DNA of 64,000 nucleotides from Salicibibacter cibarius (GCF_016495725.1 NZ_CP054705.1:248001-312000); one strand, 5' to 3'. Positions 9,214 to 18,131 are shown, counted from the stretch's first letter. Program-made: numbers and translations. Notes: generated by a model not told the origin, from the sequence alone.

Positions 9214-10240
9214 AAATTTAATTGCAATTGCAGGAATAGGACGTATGGGTAGAGGGATTGCTTTAACTTTTGCATACCAAGGTTATGACGTAATTCTTAT
9301 CGATCTTAAAAAAAGAGAATACGATGAATTCAGGCAACTAAAGTCAAACTCATTAAATGATATTTGGAATCAATTGGATGTTTTAGTATTAACAGATATA
9401 GTATCAAAAGAGTCAGTTAGTGGTATTTTGGAACGAATAAAATTTATTTCTATAGATGATAAAGCACAAGACTTATGGAAACAGGCGGATATACTATTTG
9501 AGGCTTTACCAGAAAAATTGGACTTAAAAAGAAATGCTTTTGCCAATATGGTCCCGCTTTTATCGAAAAGAGCGTTGGTTGCCTCAACTACATCAACGTT
9601 TTCGGTGAATGATTTATCTTCGTACATCGTTGAACCAGAAAGGTATATGAATACTCATTGGTTAAATCCTGCATATTTACACCCCCTTATTGAAATAAGT
9701 GTAGGGAGTAAAACAAGTGACGAGTATTTTCAAACGATGTCTCATTTGTTAGAAAAAGTGGGGAAAGTTCCGGTAAAATGTAGCCCATCTCCAGGTTTTA
9801 TAGTGCCAAGAATTCAAGCCCTTGCAATGAATGAAGCAGCACGTCTAGTTGATGAAGATGTAGCCTCAATTGAAGATATCGATAAGGCATCACGGATTGG
9901 TCTTGGATTAAGATTTGCAGTGTTTGGATTGTTGGAATTTGCTGATTGGGGTGGGGCAGATACTCTTTTTCATGCAAGTAACTATTTAAAGGATTCATTG
10001 CAAGATAATCGATTTGAGCCTCCGGAAAATATAACAGAAAAAATGGACGCTGGAGAAATTGGTATGAAAGCTAACAAAGGCTTTTATTCATTTGATGAAA
10101 GGACGATTAATGAGTATCAGATCACTACACTTAAAAAGTTTATCGATTTGCTTAAACATCTAGGATTTCTAGGGGATAAAAATATCCACAATGAAAGCTC
10201 TGATAACAAAGATGAACAAAAAATTATCAATAAAGAATGA
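9200..10240 (+). CDS. 3-hydroxyacyl-CoA dehydrogenase family protein
   Basis: Protein of 346 residues with GIGRMGRGIALTFAYQGYDV (NAD-binding), STTSTFSVNDL, the catalytic-region HWLNPAYLHPLIEIS and a C-terminal helical domain with ANKGFYSF. This is the layout of 3-hydroxybutyryl-CoA or 3-hydroxyacyl-CoA dehydrogenases and their relatives that act on free hydroxy acids. The last 40 residues are polar and probably disordered. It overlaps the opine-type dehydrogenase gene by 14 bases. A role in oxidising a hydroxylated side chain of the substrate is plausible; the free-acid relatives such as carnitine or gulonate dehydrogenase cannot be excluded. Confidence 0.87.
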   Translation: MKSSENLIAIAGIGRMGRGIALTFAYQGYDVILIDLKKREYDEFRQLKSNSLNDIWNQLDVLVLTDIVSKESVSGILERIKFISIDDKAQDLWKQADILFEALPEKLDLKRNAFANMVPLLSKRALVASTTSTFSVNDLSSYIVEPERYMNTHWLNPAYLHPLIEISVGSKTSDEYFQTMSHLLEKVGKVPVKCSPSPGFIVPRIQALAMNEAARLVDEDVASIEDIDKASRIGLGLRFAVFGLLEFADWGGADTLFHASNYLKDSLQDNRFEPPENITEKMDAGEIGMKANKGFYSFDERTINEYQITTLKKFIDLLKHLGFLGDKNIHNESSDNKDEQKIINKE

Positions 10241-11468
10241 TATTGGGTAGGAACGATGAGCATAATTTATTTTTATGATGAATAAGGTTGCTCTGTGCTA
10301 TATCCTCTAAATTTAGAAATCGGTAAATAGTCGAGAAAGAGGGCAAAGGGATAATAGCCATAAGAGTGTCGCACAAAAATTAAAAAGACAACAAACAATT
10401 TTCAAAGGCATAAATCCTGGATTCTCGGAAATGCACAACGAGGAGGGCTTAACCCCGCATAAACACGAGAAAGTAGACTCGTTATGAGTCGGCGGGATTC
10501 TAGGATAAATACTGAATTTGGAGTTTTTATAGCATCGCAAGTGTAGAGGGTCATTTCAAGTTTTCCAGACTTCTTATTGACTCCGAACCAGAATTTTTGT
10601 GTTGACGATAATACTGGTAAATGCGAGTATAACCCATTATCGTAAAATAGTGCCGACCAGCTTCCGGTTGATAAATTTTTCATTCCTCTAAATGCTTGTT
10701 TGACTTTAGTTTGAGGAGCAATGTTTGTAGAGGTCTTTCCACGTTTGAGAGTAACGTGGTGTTTTTGAAGACAAATGTAGATTGTCACGTGGTTTCGTAA
10801 GATAGGTTCGACATATTGTCGCGTCCGAACATCCGCAAGATCAAATACATCGTTCTGGATTTGTCAAACTATTTGATTTCACTTCTTTGCCGGCAAGGTA
10901 GCTAAGAACGCCTTCCAAAGGGATCCGAATATTACCATTCCTCTCTATGTTCGCTTTGCTTCTGGGGTTTGTCAACTCAATTCGGTTTTATTTCATTGTC
11001 TTCGGACAGCTGGGAATGTCCTTAGTGAAATCTAAATATCGTTGCTAGTTGCTTTGTTCACTTTGTTTCGATTGTTCAAATCGATGCCCAGGCTTATCGT
11101 AAGTGGCATCCAGAAGTTTACGATCCATTGATCCTAAGGTGTAGCGTTGGTTGAATTTAACCGCGCGACCACACTTCATACGGAAAGCCGAGTGCAGACG
11201 TGGATACAACGATAATCGGGGATGTTCGCAGCCGTAAACAGATAGAGATGATAGGTCGTTACAGCACTTCTCTCGGGTACTGTCCTACCCAACGCTACAA
11301 TAGGGTGGTTTGCTTCGTGGGAGGTGCTGCTGTCGCTTTAATGCATCTGAATCTCGATCAATCCAAATTCCGCAGAAACGCTTAAGATATGCTACTCAAA
11401 AACAAAAGCCGAAAAAGAGAATCACCATATATGAGTCCCAACCGCCGTTTGATAAGCTCGACTTTATC
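10241..11468. other. Gene-free, probably decayed region left of IS4 copy 1
   Basis: About 1.2 kb with no frame that resembles a known protein on either strand. Short open frames at 10402-10788 (minus) and 11200-11385 (plus) have no ribosome site and no family features. The base composition changes repeatedly, and the region abuts a cluster of insertion elements, so it may be a patchwork of eroded mobile DNA. No terminal repeats could be recognised. Confidence 0.5.
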
Positions 11469-11477
11469 TGTCTGGCT

Positions 11478-12739
11478 CAGGCGCGTTGATTAGCCAAAAT
11501 TATCCAAGCAAATGACTTAAAAAAATGAAGGCATCACTATGACCATAAAGGTAAACCCTACCAAAGGAGTGATGCCTTCATGGGACAATCTAACACACTT
11601 TTAAAGGTTTTTAAATCCTTCGTGTCGATGGAAGAAATCGAGAACATTCTTCGTTCACATGATTACCAAGAAGTCGGGCGAAAATGGCTGGGAACCGATC
11701 AAATTTTCTTTTGGCTATTGGCGTCAAGTGAACAATGGCAAAATTACCGTGAAAGCGAGAACAAGCTCAAAATTGATCCGAGCCTCAAAGCCGTTGATCA
11801 CACGACGTTATCGACAAAAGCTAGCATCCTTCCTTATGAAGCCGTCAAAGAGATACTGGAGCTTTTAGGTTCCCGTTTCAATCGGGAAACTCGTCGTTCC
11901 ATGGACTTGCCGGTTTCGTTGGCAGCGCTGGATTCAACGACGATGACCGTAGGCGAAAATCGGCTCCCATGGGCGCCTTATCACGGGAAACGTAACGGCG
12001 TTAAAATGCATACATTTTTCCGTGTGGATACGCTGCTTCCGATCCAAGTGGAGGCTTCCAAAGGATTGACGCATGATGCGGCTGTTGCTCATTCATTTTC
12101 GCACCAATTGATCACATCTGTTCGAGACCGCGCCTATGCCACCATCCGTGATTTCGATAACCTTGAAGACGAGGACAAAGGCTTTGTGATCCGCTTGAAA
12201 ACGTCCATCTATACCGAAGAGCGGGAGCCTATCCCACGTGTAACGTCTGAACATTCCAGAGTTTTCGATGATTATTCAGCGAAAATAGGGAAAGGGAAGA
12301 AGCAGTCCAATCACCGGTTTCGTATCGTTTGTTTTTATGATGATGAAGGGAATACCCTTCGGGTGGCCACAAACCTCAGCACCCTTTTTGCCGAAGATAT
12401 CGCCGATCTCTATAAGGCACGCTGGCAGATCGAGCTTTTTCACCGCTTTCTCAAACAACACTTGAATCTGAATCACTTCTTTGGAACGACGCCGAATGCG
12501 GTCTATGGGCAATTATTTTGCGCCATCATGGTTTATATGGTCCTGCGATTTTTATACAACCAGCTGGCACCTGTATGGCGGATGACCCGGCGTACGTTCA
12601 TTCAATTTGCACGGGAATTGATCCTTGGTACATCTCCATTGGAAGTCAAAGACACCTTAGCTCAATTTCTAGATGACAGGAAGAACATGACACCTACGTA
12701 AGTAATTTTATGGAATTTAATGGTAAATCAACGCGCCTG
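11478..12739 (+). mobile_element. IS4-family insertion sequence, copy 1 (complete)
   Basis: Element of 1262 bp with imperfect terminal inverted repeats beginning CAGGCGCGTTGATT; the right end ends AATCAACGCGCCTG. It is flanked on both sides by the 9 bp direct repeat TGTCTGGCT (11469-11477 and 12740-12748), the target duplication. It carries one intact transposase gene. A second copy of the same length lies at 27374-28635. Confidence 0.95.
11580..12701 (+). CDS. IS4-family DDE transposase (intact)
   Basis: Transposase of 373 residues. The first catalytic aspartate is in SLAALDSTTM, the second in the IQVEASKGLTHDAAVA/ITSVRDRAY region, and the glutamate in YKARWQIELFHRFLKQ, which fits the Y-(2)-R-(3)-E-(6)-K signature of the IS4 family. 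It starts at the ATG closing the AAAGGAGTGATGCCTTC leader. It is full length, unlike the copy at 27476, which has a nonsense mutation near the end. It should be able to move both copies in trans. Confidence 0.95.
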   Translation: MGQSNTLLKVFKSFVSMEEIENILRSHDYQEVGRKWLGTDQIFFWLLASSEQWQNYRESENKLKIDPSLKAVDHTTLSTKASILPYEAVKEILELLGSRFNRETRRSMDLPVSLAALDSTTMTVGENRLPWAPYHGKRNGVKMHTFFRVDTLLPIQVEASKGLTHDAAVAHSFSHQLITSVRDRAYATIRDFDNLEDEDKGFVIRLKTSIYTEEREPIPRVTSEHSRVFDDYSAKIGKGKKQSNHRFRIVCFYDDEGNTLRVATNLSTLFAEDIADLYKARWQIELFHRFLKQHLNLNHFFGTTPNAVYGQLFCAIMVYMVLRFLYNQLAPVWRMTRRTFIQFARELILGTSPLEVKDTLAQFLDDRKNMTPT

Positions 12740-12748
12740 TGTCTGGCT

Positions 12749-13107
12749 ATTTTTTGTTCTTTTTAGTCCTATCTTTTTCTTCAATTTTTGTTCAAATAAC
12801 TCATTGAACGTGCCAAATAGGGATATCATCAGGATAAGATTCGCTAGGAGTGCGTTTCATTTCGTTGATCCAATTGGTAATCTCTCATACCGGGGTTCGT
12901 TGACAAATAGCCAAGATAGGTATGTAGGATGGAAACCAGATAGTAATTTTCCGGCTGTACTAATAAATTTGAAAATAGGATTTATTATATCAAAAATTCG
13001 TAAGAATAGGGGAAAGTCTCTCCAGTCCGAAACGATTGGAGATTCTGATCTTTTGTCCCAAGGCCCCAAATCGGTGGAAGCTCAATTTTAATTTCAATGT
13101 GACAGGT
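12749..13107. other. Gap between IS4 copy 1 and the IS200/IS605 relic
   Basis: About 360 bases without a supportable gene. An open frame on the plus strand uses a start inside the IS4 end and has no family features. Removing the IS4 element and one target copy joins this stretch to the region left of 11469, so the IS landed in DNA that was already non-coding or decayed. Confidence 0.4.
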
Positions 13108-13447
13108 CTAAATCCACCGGCTTTAGCCGGTTAGCTTTCAGCACGTTGACAGACCCATGGTTCACTTCTACGCTAAGGAAGAGGTGAAGCCTATGGTCGA
13201 TTATCGTACGGGTAGCCACTCCGTCTATGACATCAAATATCACATTGTATGGGCCACGAAGTATAGGTATCATGTGTTACGTGGTGAAATTGCACATCGA
13301 ACAAGGGAATTGATCCGACAATGTTGCCGAGTTTCAGTCGGAAACTTCAGTTGGCTTTCAGCCAAAGGTCTTTTAGCCGGCTTTAGCCGGAATAGTGGGC
13401 TTTCAGCCGTGAAAGGAACCTACCGACTTTAGCCGGTAGTCGTTCAG
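13108..13447 (+). mobile_element. IS200/IS605-type relic with hairpin array
   Basis: A deletion derivative of a Y1-transposase element. Left hairpin ACCGGC-TTTA-GCCGGT (13116-13131) precedes a truncated tnpA. The tnpA remnant is followed by a run of small hairpins with TTTA or TTTC loops: 13351-13365 (TTGGCT/AGCCAA), 13377-13390 (CCGGC/GCCGG), 13398-13408 (GGCT/AGCC) and 13420-13439 (CTACCG/CGGTAG with an inner mismatch). Subterminal hairpins like these are what Y1 transposases recognise. Confidence 0.75.
13193..13432 (+). pseudogene. Truncated IS200/IS605 TnpA (Y1 transposase) fragment
   Basis: The start VDYRTGSHSVYDIKYHIV and the following WATKYRYHVLRGEIAHRTRE, then LIRQC, match the N-terminus of IS200-type TnpA, which is normally about 130 to 150 residues. 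Homology stops near base 13325 (about 45 residues). Downstream residues are translated hairpin repeats, and the HUH motif and catalytic tyrosine are absent. ATG 13193 has a GAAGAGGTGAAG ribosome site. The protein cannot be active. Confidence 0.85.
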
Positions 13448-13557
13448 TTTTTGCTAATTAACGGTTAATCTTTATCCTGAATGTGGATAGTTGCTGTAGC
13501 ACAGTGAACGTTAATAATCCCCGCTAAATATCATGTGGGGATTAATTGATGCTTACC

Positions 13558-14289
13558 TTAAAAATCACAATTAGCTGAAATTTCCCTTGCTATTTTAAGG
13601 ACATAATTAATGTAGTTGTCCTTTTCTTTTTTAATGCGAACCTCAGGACCCGATATGCTAATGGCACAAATAACTTCACCCATGAAGTCTCTGACTGGCG
13701 ACGATATACAGAACAGACCATCTTCATACTCTTGATCATCTATAGCGTAGTCTTGTTCCCTTATTTTTCTCATCTCTTGAATAAGGCTTTCATGAGATGT
13801 TATAGTATTTTGCGTTATTTTTTTTAACTCTAGTTTATAAATATCATTATCTGTAAAGGAATTAGACAGTAGTACTTTTCCAACAGCAGTACAAAATAAT
13901 GGTTTTCGTGAACCAACTGATGTTTGTATTTTAAGAGGAACTTTTGGCTCTACCTTAATCAAGTAACTAACATCCTCATTTTCTTCCACCGCTAAATGCG
14001 CTACTTCATTAGTTTTATTAACCAAATCATTTAAATAAGGTAATGCGTCAAAATATGGCTGATATTGATAGGAAACCACCTCCCCCCAACTTAAAATTTT
14101 TGATCCCAGGCGGTATTTTCTATTTTTTGTTCGAATGAGAACACCTTCTTCGTATAGAGATTTTACTGCATGGTGAACAGTGCTTTTGTTCATCTTAAGT
14201 AAATCGGCTAATTCAGAAACACCTAGCTCAGCTGATTTTATGGAAAAACAATTCATAATTCTTATAGCATTCGTGATTGAAGATATCAT
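13558..14289 (-). CDS. IclR-family transcriptional regulator, copy 1
   Basis: Regulator of 243 residues. The N-terminal winged helix-turn-helix covers about residues 3-60 (LGVSELADLLKMNKSTVHHAVKSL). The IclR effector domain follows with VGSRKPLFCTAVGKVLLS and the SSPVRDFMGEVICAISISGP segment. A GGAGGTG ribosome site precedes the ATG. It is divergent from the catabolic operon that begins with the V4R regulator at 14924. A 19 bp perfect palindrome lies 55 bases upstream of its start. IclR proteins of this kind bind aromatic acids or their breakdown products; the ligand here is unknown. Confidence 0.93.
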   Translation of the reverse strand: MISSITNAIRIMNCFSIKSAELGVSELADLLKMNKSTVHHAVKSLYEEGVLIRTKNRKYRLGSKILSWGEVVSYQYQPYFDALPYLNDLVNKTNEVAHLAVEENEDVSYLIKVEPKVPLKIQTSVGSRKPLFCTAVGKVLLSNSFTDNDIYKLELKKITQNTITSHESLIQEMRKIREQDYAIDDQEYEDGLFCISSPVRDFMGEVICAISISGPEVRIKKEKDNYINYVLKIAREISANCDF

Positions 14290-14343
14290 TTTTTACACCT
14301 CCATGACATGGGGTTAAACTGAAATGAACTTTATCACAATAAG

Positions 14344-14362
14344 AGTACTTGATCCAAGTACT
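14344..14362. promoter_or_regulatory. Perfect 19 bp palindrome, candidate IclR operator
   Basis: AGTACTTG-ATC-CAAGTACT has 8 bp arms and a 3 bp centre and lies upstream of the divergent IclR gene. Its size and placement fit an autoregulatory operator. Binding by this IclR protein is inferred. Confidence 0.5.
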
Positions 14363-14529
14363 AACATGATTGTCACACTGTTTTCGATATAAATTAGTAT
14401 GGATAAGTTGGAAAAATCGATAATATTGAACATAAAAATGTATTGTTCGTTCAGTGCTTCTGCATTATCATTATTATCAACAATTTAATAATAAAAAGAA
14501 AATGAACACGAATTAAATCGGAGGGTTTA

Positions 14530-14830
14530 AAAAATCTTGGTATTTATATAGAAATGCAAAACCCTCAACAAAGTCGTAAGGAACTTCCCTAAGTGTATCA
14601 GGAAGCATTAGAACAAATTGAACACGCAGACAAACGAGGAATTAGTACAAACTAGAAAATCATTGGTTTGAAGAGTTTTCAATTTCCACTAATCTAATGG
14701 CACTATTTGCAGTTGCAGCCCAACGCACCAATAATATACGATTTAGAACTTTTTCTCACTTACTTCCCTTGGATAACCCTATGAGTTTGCTGGTCAGGCT
14801 GCAGTTACAGATATTTTCCTGAAATTGTAC
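14530..14830 (+). pseudogene. Decayed luciferase-like flavin monooxygenase fragment
   Basis: Conceptual translation across stops and frameshifts gives IYIEMQNPQQSR, then YQEALEQIEHADKRGI, then NHWFEEFSISTNLMALFAV, then AAQRTNNIRF and LLPLDNPMSL. These match in order the N-terminal third of bacterial luciferase-like (LLM class) monooxygenases, where YRE-LEQIELADELGF, EHH-EEFS and AARTKRIRLG blocks occur. A GGAGGG sequence precedes the remnant. At least two in-frame stops and two frame changes exist, and the C-terminal two thirds are gone. This is a relic, not a functional gene. Confidence 0.7.
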
Positions 14831-14923
14831 TTGTAAAAACATTGAACACATAACCATCAAGGCACACTTCTGTTGGCACCGTAAATGTTCATTAGATAAA
14901 ATAAAGCCAAAGGAGGAAGAGGG

Positions 14924-16822
14924 ATGTTAGCAAGAGATCTTACGTTAGATCGAATAATGGACATTTCGGAAAAGTCATCGAATACATTTAAAAATTTAAA
15001 CCTAACATTATCAAGTACAAGTGCATGGGGGGTGTTACGTAGAGACTTAATTAATGCTTTAGGAGTTCAAAGAGCAAAAAGATTTTTAGTTAGATATGGA
15101 TACGAGTGCGGGAAACATGAAGCAATCATCTTAAAGGACCTTATTGATTGGGAAGATGATACTGAGTGGCTCATAGCAGGCACCCAAGTGCATAATTTAA
15201 CGGGTAGAGTATTTTCTTATCCTGATCATTTCAAAGTAGATATGAGTAAGGGAGTATTTAATGTTTCTGGGAATTGGTTAAATTCCTATGAGGCATCTCA
15301 ACATTTAGATCACTTTTCTGAACATTACGAGCCCATTTGTTATTTTTTAACTGGATATGCAAGCGGATACACAAGTACATGTTTCGGGAAAATGATAATT
15401 TTTAAAGAAATTAGATGCAAGGGTAAAGGCGATGATTCCTGCGGTTATGTAGGGAAGACCGTGGAAGAATGGGGAGAAGAAATATCAGAAGAACTATTTT
15501 ACTATGATGATTTAAATATGTCTGATGAGCTTGATCAAATGTATCAAAGAGTGGAACAACAAAAAGAAAGATTTGAAACTGGTTATTCATTAAGTCAGAA
15601 ATTGAATCAGGCTATGCTTCAGGGCGAAGGTTTTGACAAATTTGCGAAAATAGTAGGAGATACTTTAAATTGTTATGTCCATATAGAAGATAAAAATTTA
15701 AAGGAAATTTTCTATTATAGCGGTAATCAAAAGGAATCATTTGATAAAGAAAATACGAGCGATATACGCTTTCATATGACAGTAAAAAATGTACAGAAAA
15801 ATAACATGAATTCTTTTTCCCACCAAAGCGTTGTTCATAACAGAGTATTTAACTTATTATCCGTTCCAATTAGAATTAACAATCAAATTTTTGGATACAT
15901 CACCGTAAACCTGGAAAACAACGCTTTTAATAAGGATCTTCTTGAACGAATAGCAACAGTTGCTTCACTATATATACAGAATGAGAGAGTCGCTATTGAA
16001 ACAGAGCAACGGATCACTGGAGAATTACTTGAGGAATTATTGCACAATAAAGAAGCAGATTTAGCAGAGATTGAAAATCGTTTTTCTCTTCTAGGTTATA
16101 ATTTAAAAACTCCTCACTATATACTTGATATAGATTTTACTAACCTTGAAAATAATAATAAAACAATCATTAGTGAAGAGTACTTTGATATTCGCAACAA
16201 AATAACGAATGTCATCTCTCAAAAGAAAAGTAGCGATCCGTACATGCTTATGTCGCTAAAGTCAAACTCCAGCCAAGTTATAATCCCAAAAAACGAAGTA
16301 ATAAAAGGTGGATTCGATACTGTAAGGAATTTTGGAGAACGTATTTTAAAACAACTAGAAACTCCGGGGCGCAGTTTATTTATAGGAATTAGTAACGAGG
16401 TTAGAGATTTATCAGACTTCTATAAAAATCAACAAGAAGTAAAAAAAGCGATTGAAATTAGTAAAATGAAATTTTCTTCATCTCGTGTTGTAGAAGCTAA
16501 TGAAATGGGTTATTTATCATTATTCCTTAATGCGAGAGAACCTGAAGAATTGAAAAATTTTTCGAAGAAAAAATTGCAGCCCATTCTAGATTATGATAAA
16601 AAGAAAGATTCAGAACTTCTTAAAACACTATATCATTACTCACAAAAAGAATTCAATTTGCATAAAACTGCACGTGAATTGGCACTGTCAATTAGCGGCA
16701 TGAGATACCGGATTTACAAAATTCAACATCTTTCTTCTACTGACTTATCTCTATCGAATGATCGGTTTGAGATGCAGATAGCTCTAAGCATATTGTTAGT
16801 TTATGAAGAGATAAAGCTTTAA
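14924..16822 (+). CDS. Aromatic-sensing regulator: XylR_N + V4R + PucR-type HTH
   Basis: A 632-residue transcription factor. Residues about 20-115 match the XylR/DmpR N-terminal sensory domain (LRRDLINALGVQRAKRFLVRY in part). Residues about 125-190 form a V4R small-molecule domain with C153, C165 and C173. The middle contains a GAF- or CdaR-like region, and residues about 577-605 carry the PucR-type helix-turn-helix (LHKTARELALSISGMRYRIY). There is no AAA+ domain, so unlike XylR or DmpR it would not act with sigma-54. A GGAGGAAGAGGG ribosome site is present. It heads the flavin reductase - SDR - IacB-like genes and probably activates them in response to an aromatic ligand. Confidence 0.85.
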   Translation: MLARDLTLDRIMDISEKSSNTFKNLNLTLSSTSAWGVLRRDLINALGVQRAKRFLVRYGYECGKHEAIILKDLIDWEDDTEWLIAGTQVHNLTGRVFSYPDHFKVDMSKGVFNVSGNWLNSYEASQHLDHFSEHYEPICYFLTGYASGYTSTCFGKMIIFKEIRCKGKGDDSCGYVGKTVEEWGEEISEELFYYDDLNMSDELDQMYQRVEQQKERFETGYSLSQKLNQAMLQGEGFDKFAKIVGDTLNCYVHIEDKNLKEIFYYSGNQKESFDKENTSDIRFHMTVKNVQKNNMNSFSHQSVVHNRVFNLLSVPIRINNQIFGYITVNLENNAFNKDLLERIATVASLYIQNERVAIETEQRITGELLEELLHNKEADLAEIENRFSLLGYNLKTPHYILDIDFTNLENNNKTIISEEYFDIRNKITNVISQKKSSDPYMLMSLKSNSSQVIIPKNEVIKGGFDTVRNFGERILKQLETPGRSLFIGISNEVRDLSDFYKNQQEVKKAIEISKMKFSSSRVVEANEMGYLSLFLNAREPEELKNFSKKKLQPILDYDKKKDSELLKTLYHYSQKEFNLHKTARELALSISGMRYRIYKIQHLSSTDLSLSNDRFEMQIALSILLVYEEIKL

Positions 16823-16843
16823 GTATTTTAGAGGAGGAATTTT

Positions 16844-17329
16844 ATGGATTTCCAAGCGTTTCGAAACACTCTTGGTCATTTTTCTACCGGAGTAACAGTT
16901 GTATCCACAAAGAGTGAATATGAATTTCTAGGATTTACAGCCAATGCCTTTTCATCTGTCTCAATGGACCCGCCTATAATTCTTGTATGTATAGACAAAA
17001 AGGCTACTAGTCTTCATGCCTTCAAGCCTAACCATCCTTTTGTAATTAATATTTTGACCAAAGAGCAAAAGGAAGATGGTTTATGGTTTTCCAAAAAATC
17101 TGATGAAAAATTCAAGGATATTTCTTACACTGTATCAAAAGATGGTGTCCCTGTATTAGACGGTAACCTAGCAACAATAGAGTGTGATGTAGCAGCTATT
17201 ATAGAAGCAGGAGACCATTATATAATTACGGGAAACGTGAAGGATGTCGTATATGATGATCAAAAAGATCCGCTAATTTTTTTCCGCGGGCAGCTACAAC
17301 ATTTACCGGAGACACAAGTAAACAACTAA
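16844..17329 (+). CDS. NAD(P)H:flavin oxidoreductase (HpaC/IacG-like)
   Basis: A 161-residue flavin reductase of the FMN-binding split-barrel family. The starts FRNTLGHFSTGVTVVST and GFTANAFSSVSMDPP, and the end IIEAGDHYIITGNV then DPLIFFRGQ, are diagnostic. Such proteins provide reduced flavin to two-component monooxygenases. The obvious partner in the window is the class D monooxygenase at 35817-36941; another possibility was the now decayed luciferase-like enzyme at 14.6 kb. A GAGGAGG site sits before the ATG. In iac clusters the same role is played by IacG. Confidence 0.92.
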   Translation: MDFQAFRNTLGHFSTGVTVVSTKSEYEFLGFTANAFSSVSMDPPIILVCIDKKATSLHAFKPNHPFVINILTKEQKEDGLWFSKKSDEKFKDISYTVSKDGVPVLDGNLATIECDVAAIIEAGDHYIITGNVKDVVYDDQKDPLIFFRGQLQHLPETQVNN

Positions 17330-17353
17330 AATGCAAAGAGGAGGGAGTAACTA

Positions 17354-18106
17354 ATTTGTAAAAAAAATGGTTCCAATAAGGTCGCAATAGTAACAGGGGC
17401 TGGTCAAGGCATCGGACTTTCTATCGCTAAGAAATTTTTAAAGGAGGGATTAAATGTTGCATTTATTGATAACAATGAACGTTTGTTAAATACAGTGAAA
17501 AATTTGTATCAAGATGACACAAAAACACTTTTTTTACTAACAGATGTATCAGATAAACAGTCTGTTAAAGAAGGTGTTAGTACTATCTTGCACCAATGGG
17601 GAAGAATTGATGTATTGGTGAATAATGCTGCTATTCGTAAAGAAACTCCTTTAGAAGAGATTACTGAAGAAGAGTGGAACCTGATTATATCAGTTAATTT
17701 GGGCGGCACGTTTTTCATATCACAAGCCGTAGTAAATACGATGAAGCAGCAACAAAGAGGGAGGATTATCAACGTTTCTTCTTTCGGAGGACAATTTGGT
17801 CCTTTAACATCTGGCGCACATTACTCTGCTTCCAAAGCGGGGCAAATTACACTAACAAAAGTTTTTGCTCGATCTTTAGCAGATCAAGGAATCACTGTTA
17901 ATGCCATAACACCGGCAGCCATTGAAACACCTGAAATGGACAATATGGACCCTGAGAAATTAAATAAAATGAAAGAAAGTATTCCTGTTAAGCGTTTTGG
18001 TGACTCTGAAGATGTTTCTGATATGGTATTATATCTTTCTTCACCTTCTGCGAGTTACATTACAGGTGCAACATTTGATATAAATGGCGGTTTATTAATG
18101 CGTTAA
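17354..18106 (+). CDS. Short-chain dehydrogenase/reductase (SDR), copy 2, apparent ATT start
   Basis: Classical SDR of about 250 residues. The open frame runs back through the complete cofactor motif VAIVTGAGQGIG to an in-frame stop at 17348-17350, with no ATG, GTG or TTG before that motif. The first in-frame TTG (17483) would delete the whole nucleotide-binding motif, so it cannot be the functional start. GGAGGG at 17340-17345 is 8 bases before an in-frame ATT (17354), the likely start unless the adjacent run of eight A carries an indel. NNAA, NVSSF, YSASK and the FDINGGLLMR tail are intact. It pairs with the flavin reductase and IacB-like genes, as iacE does in iac clusters. Confidence 0.85.
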   Translation: MCKKNGSNKVAIVTGAGQGIGLSIAKKFLKEGLNVAFIDNNERLLNTVKNLYQDDTKTLFLLTDVSDKQSVKEGVSTILHQWGRIDVLVNNAAIRKETPLEEITEEEWNLIISVNLGGTFFISQAVVNTMKQQQRGRIINVSSFGGQFGPLTSGAHYSASKAGQITLTKVFARSLADQGITVNAITPAAIETPEMDNMDPEKLNKMKESIPVKRFGDSEDVSDMVLYLSSPSASYITGATFDINGGLLMR

Positions 18107-18131
18107 ATTATAAACAAGGGAGATGAAAAAA

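Larger units (their letters stand above)
14290..14923. other. Divergent intergenic region between two regulators
   Basis: About 630 bases between the IclR gene and the V4R regulator. It holds a perfect palindrome near the IclR start (14344-14362) and the remains of a luciferase-like monooxygenase gene (about 14530-14830). No intact gene is visible. Confidence 0.6.

Noticed and set aside
10402-10788. A 128-residue protein gene on the minus strand
   Set aside because: No ribosome site, no recognisable domain, cysteine- and serine-rich composition typical of a chance frame in decayed DNA.
11200-11385. A 61-residue plus-strand gene left of IS4 copy 1
   Set aside because: No ribosome site or family features, and it lies in the same eroded stretch.
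12720-13091. A 123-residue plus-strand gene behind IS4 copy 1
   Set aside because: Its start lies inside the IS end, so the frame is created by the insertion; no family features.
14924-16822. Sigma-54 dependent activator of the XylR/DmpR type
   Set aside because: The sensory domains are present, but the AAA+ Walker motifs and the GAFTGA loop are absent and the C-terminus is a PucR-type helix-turn-helix.
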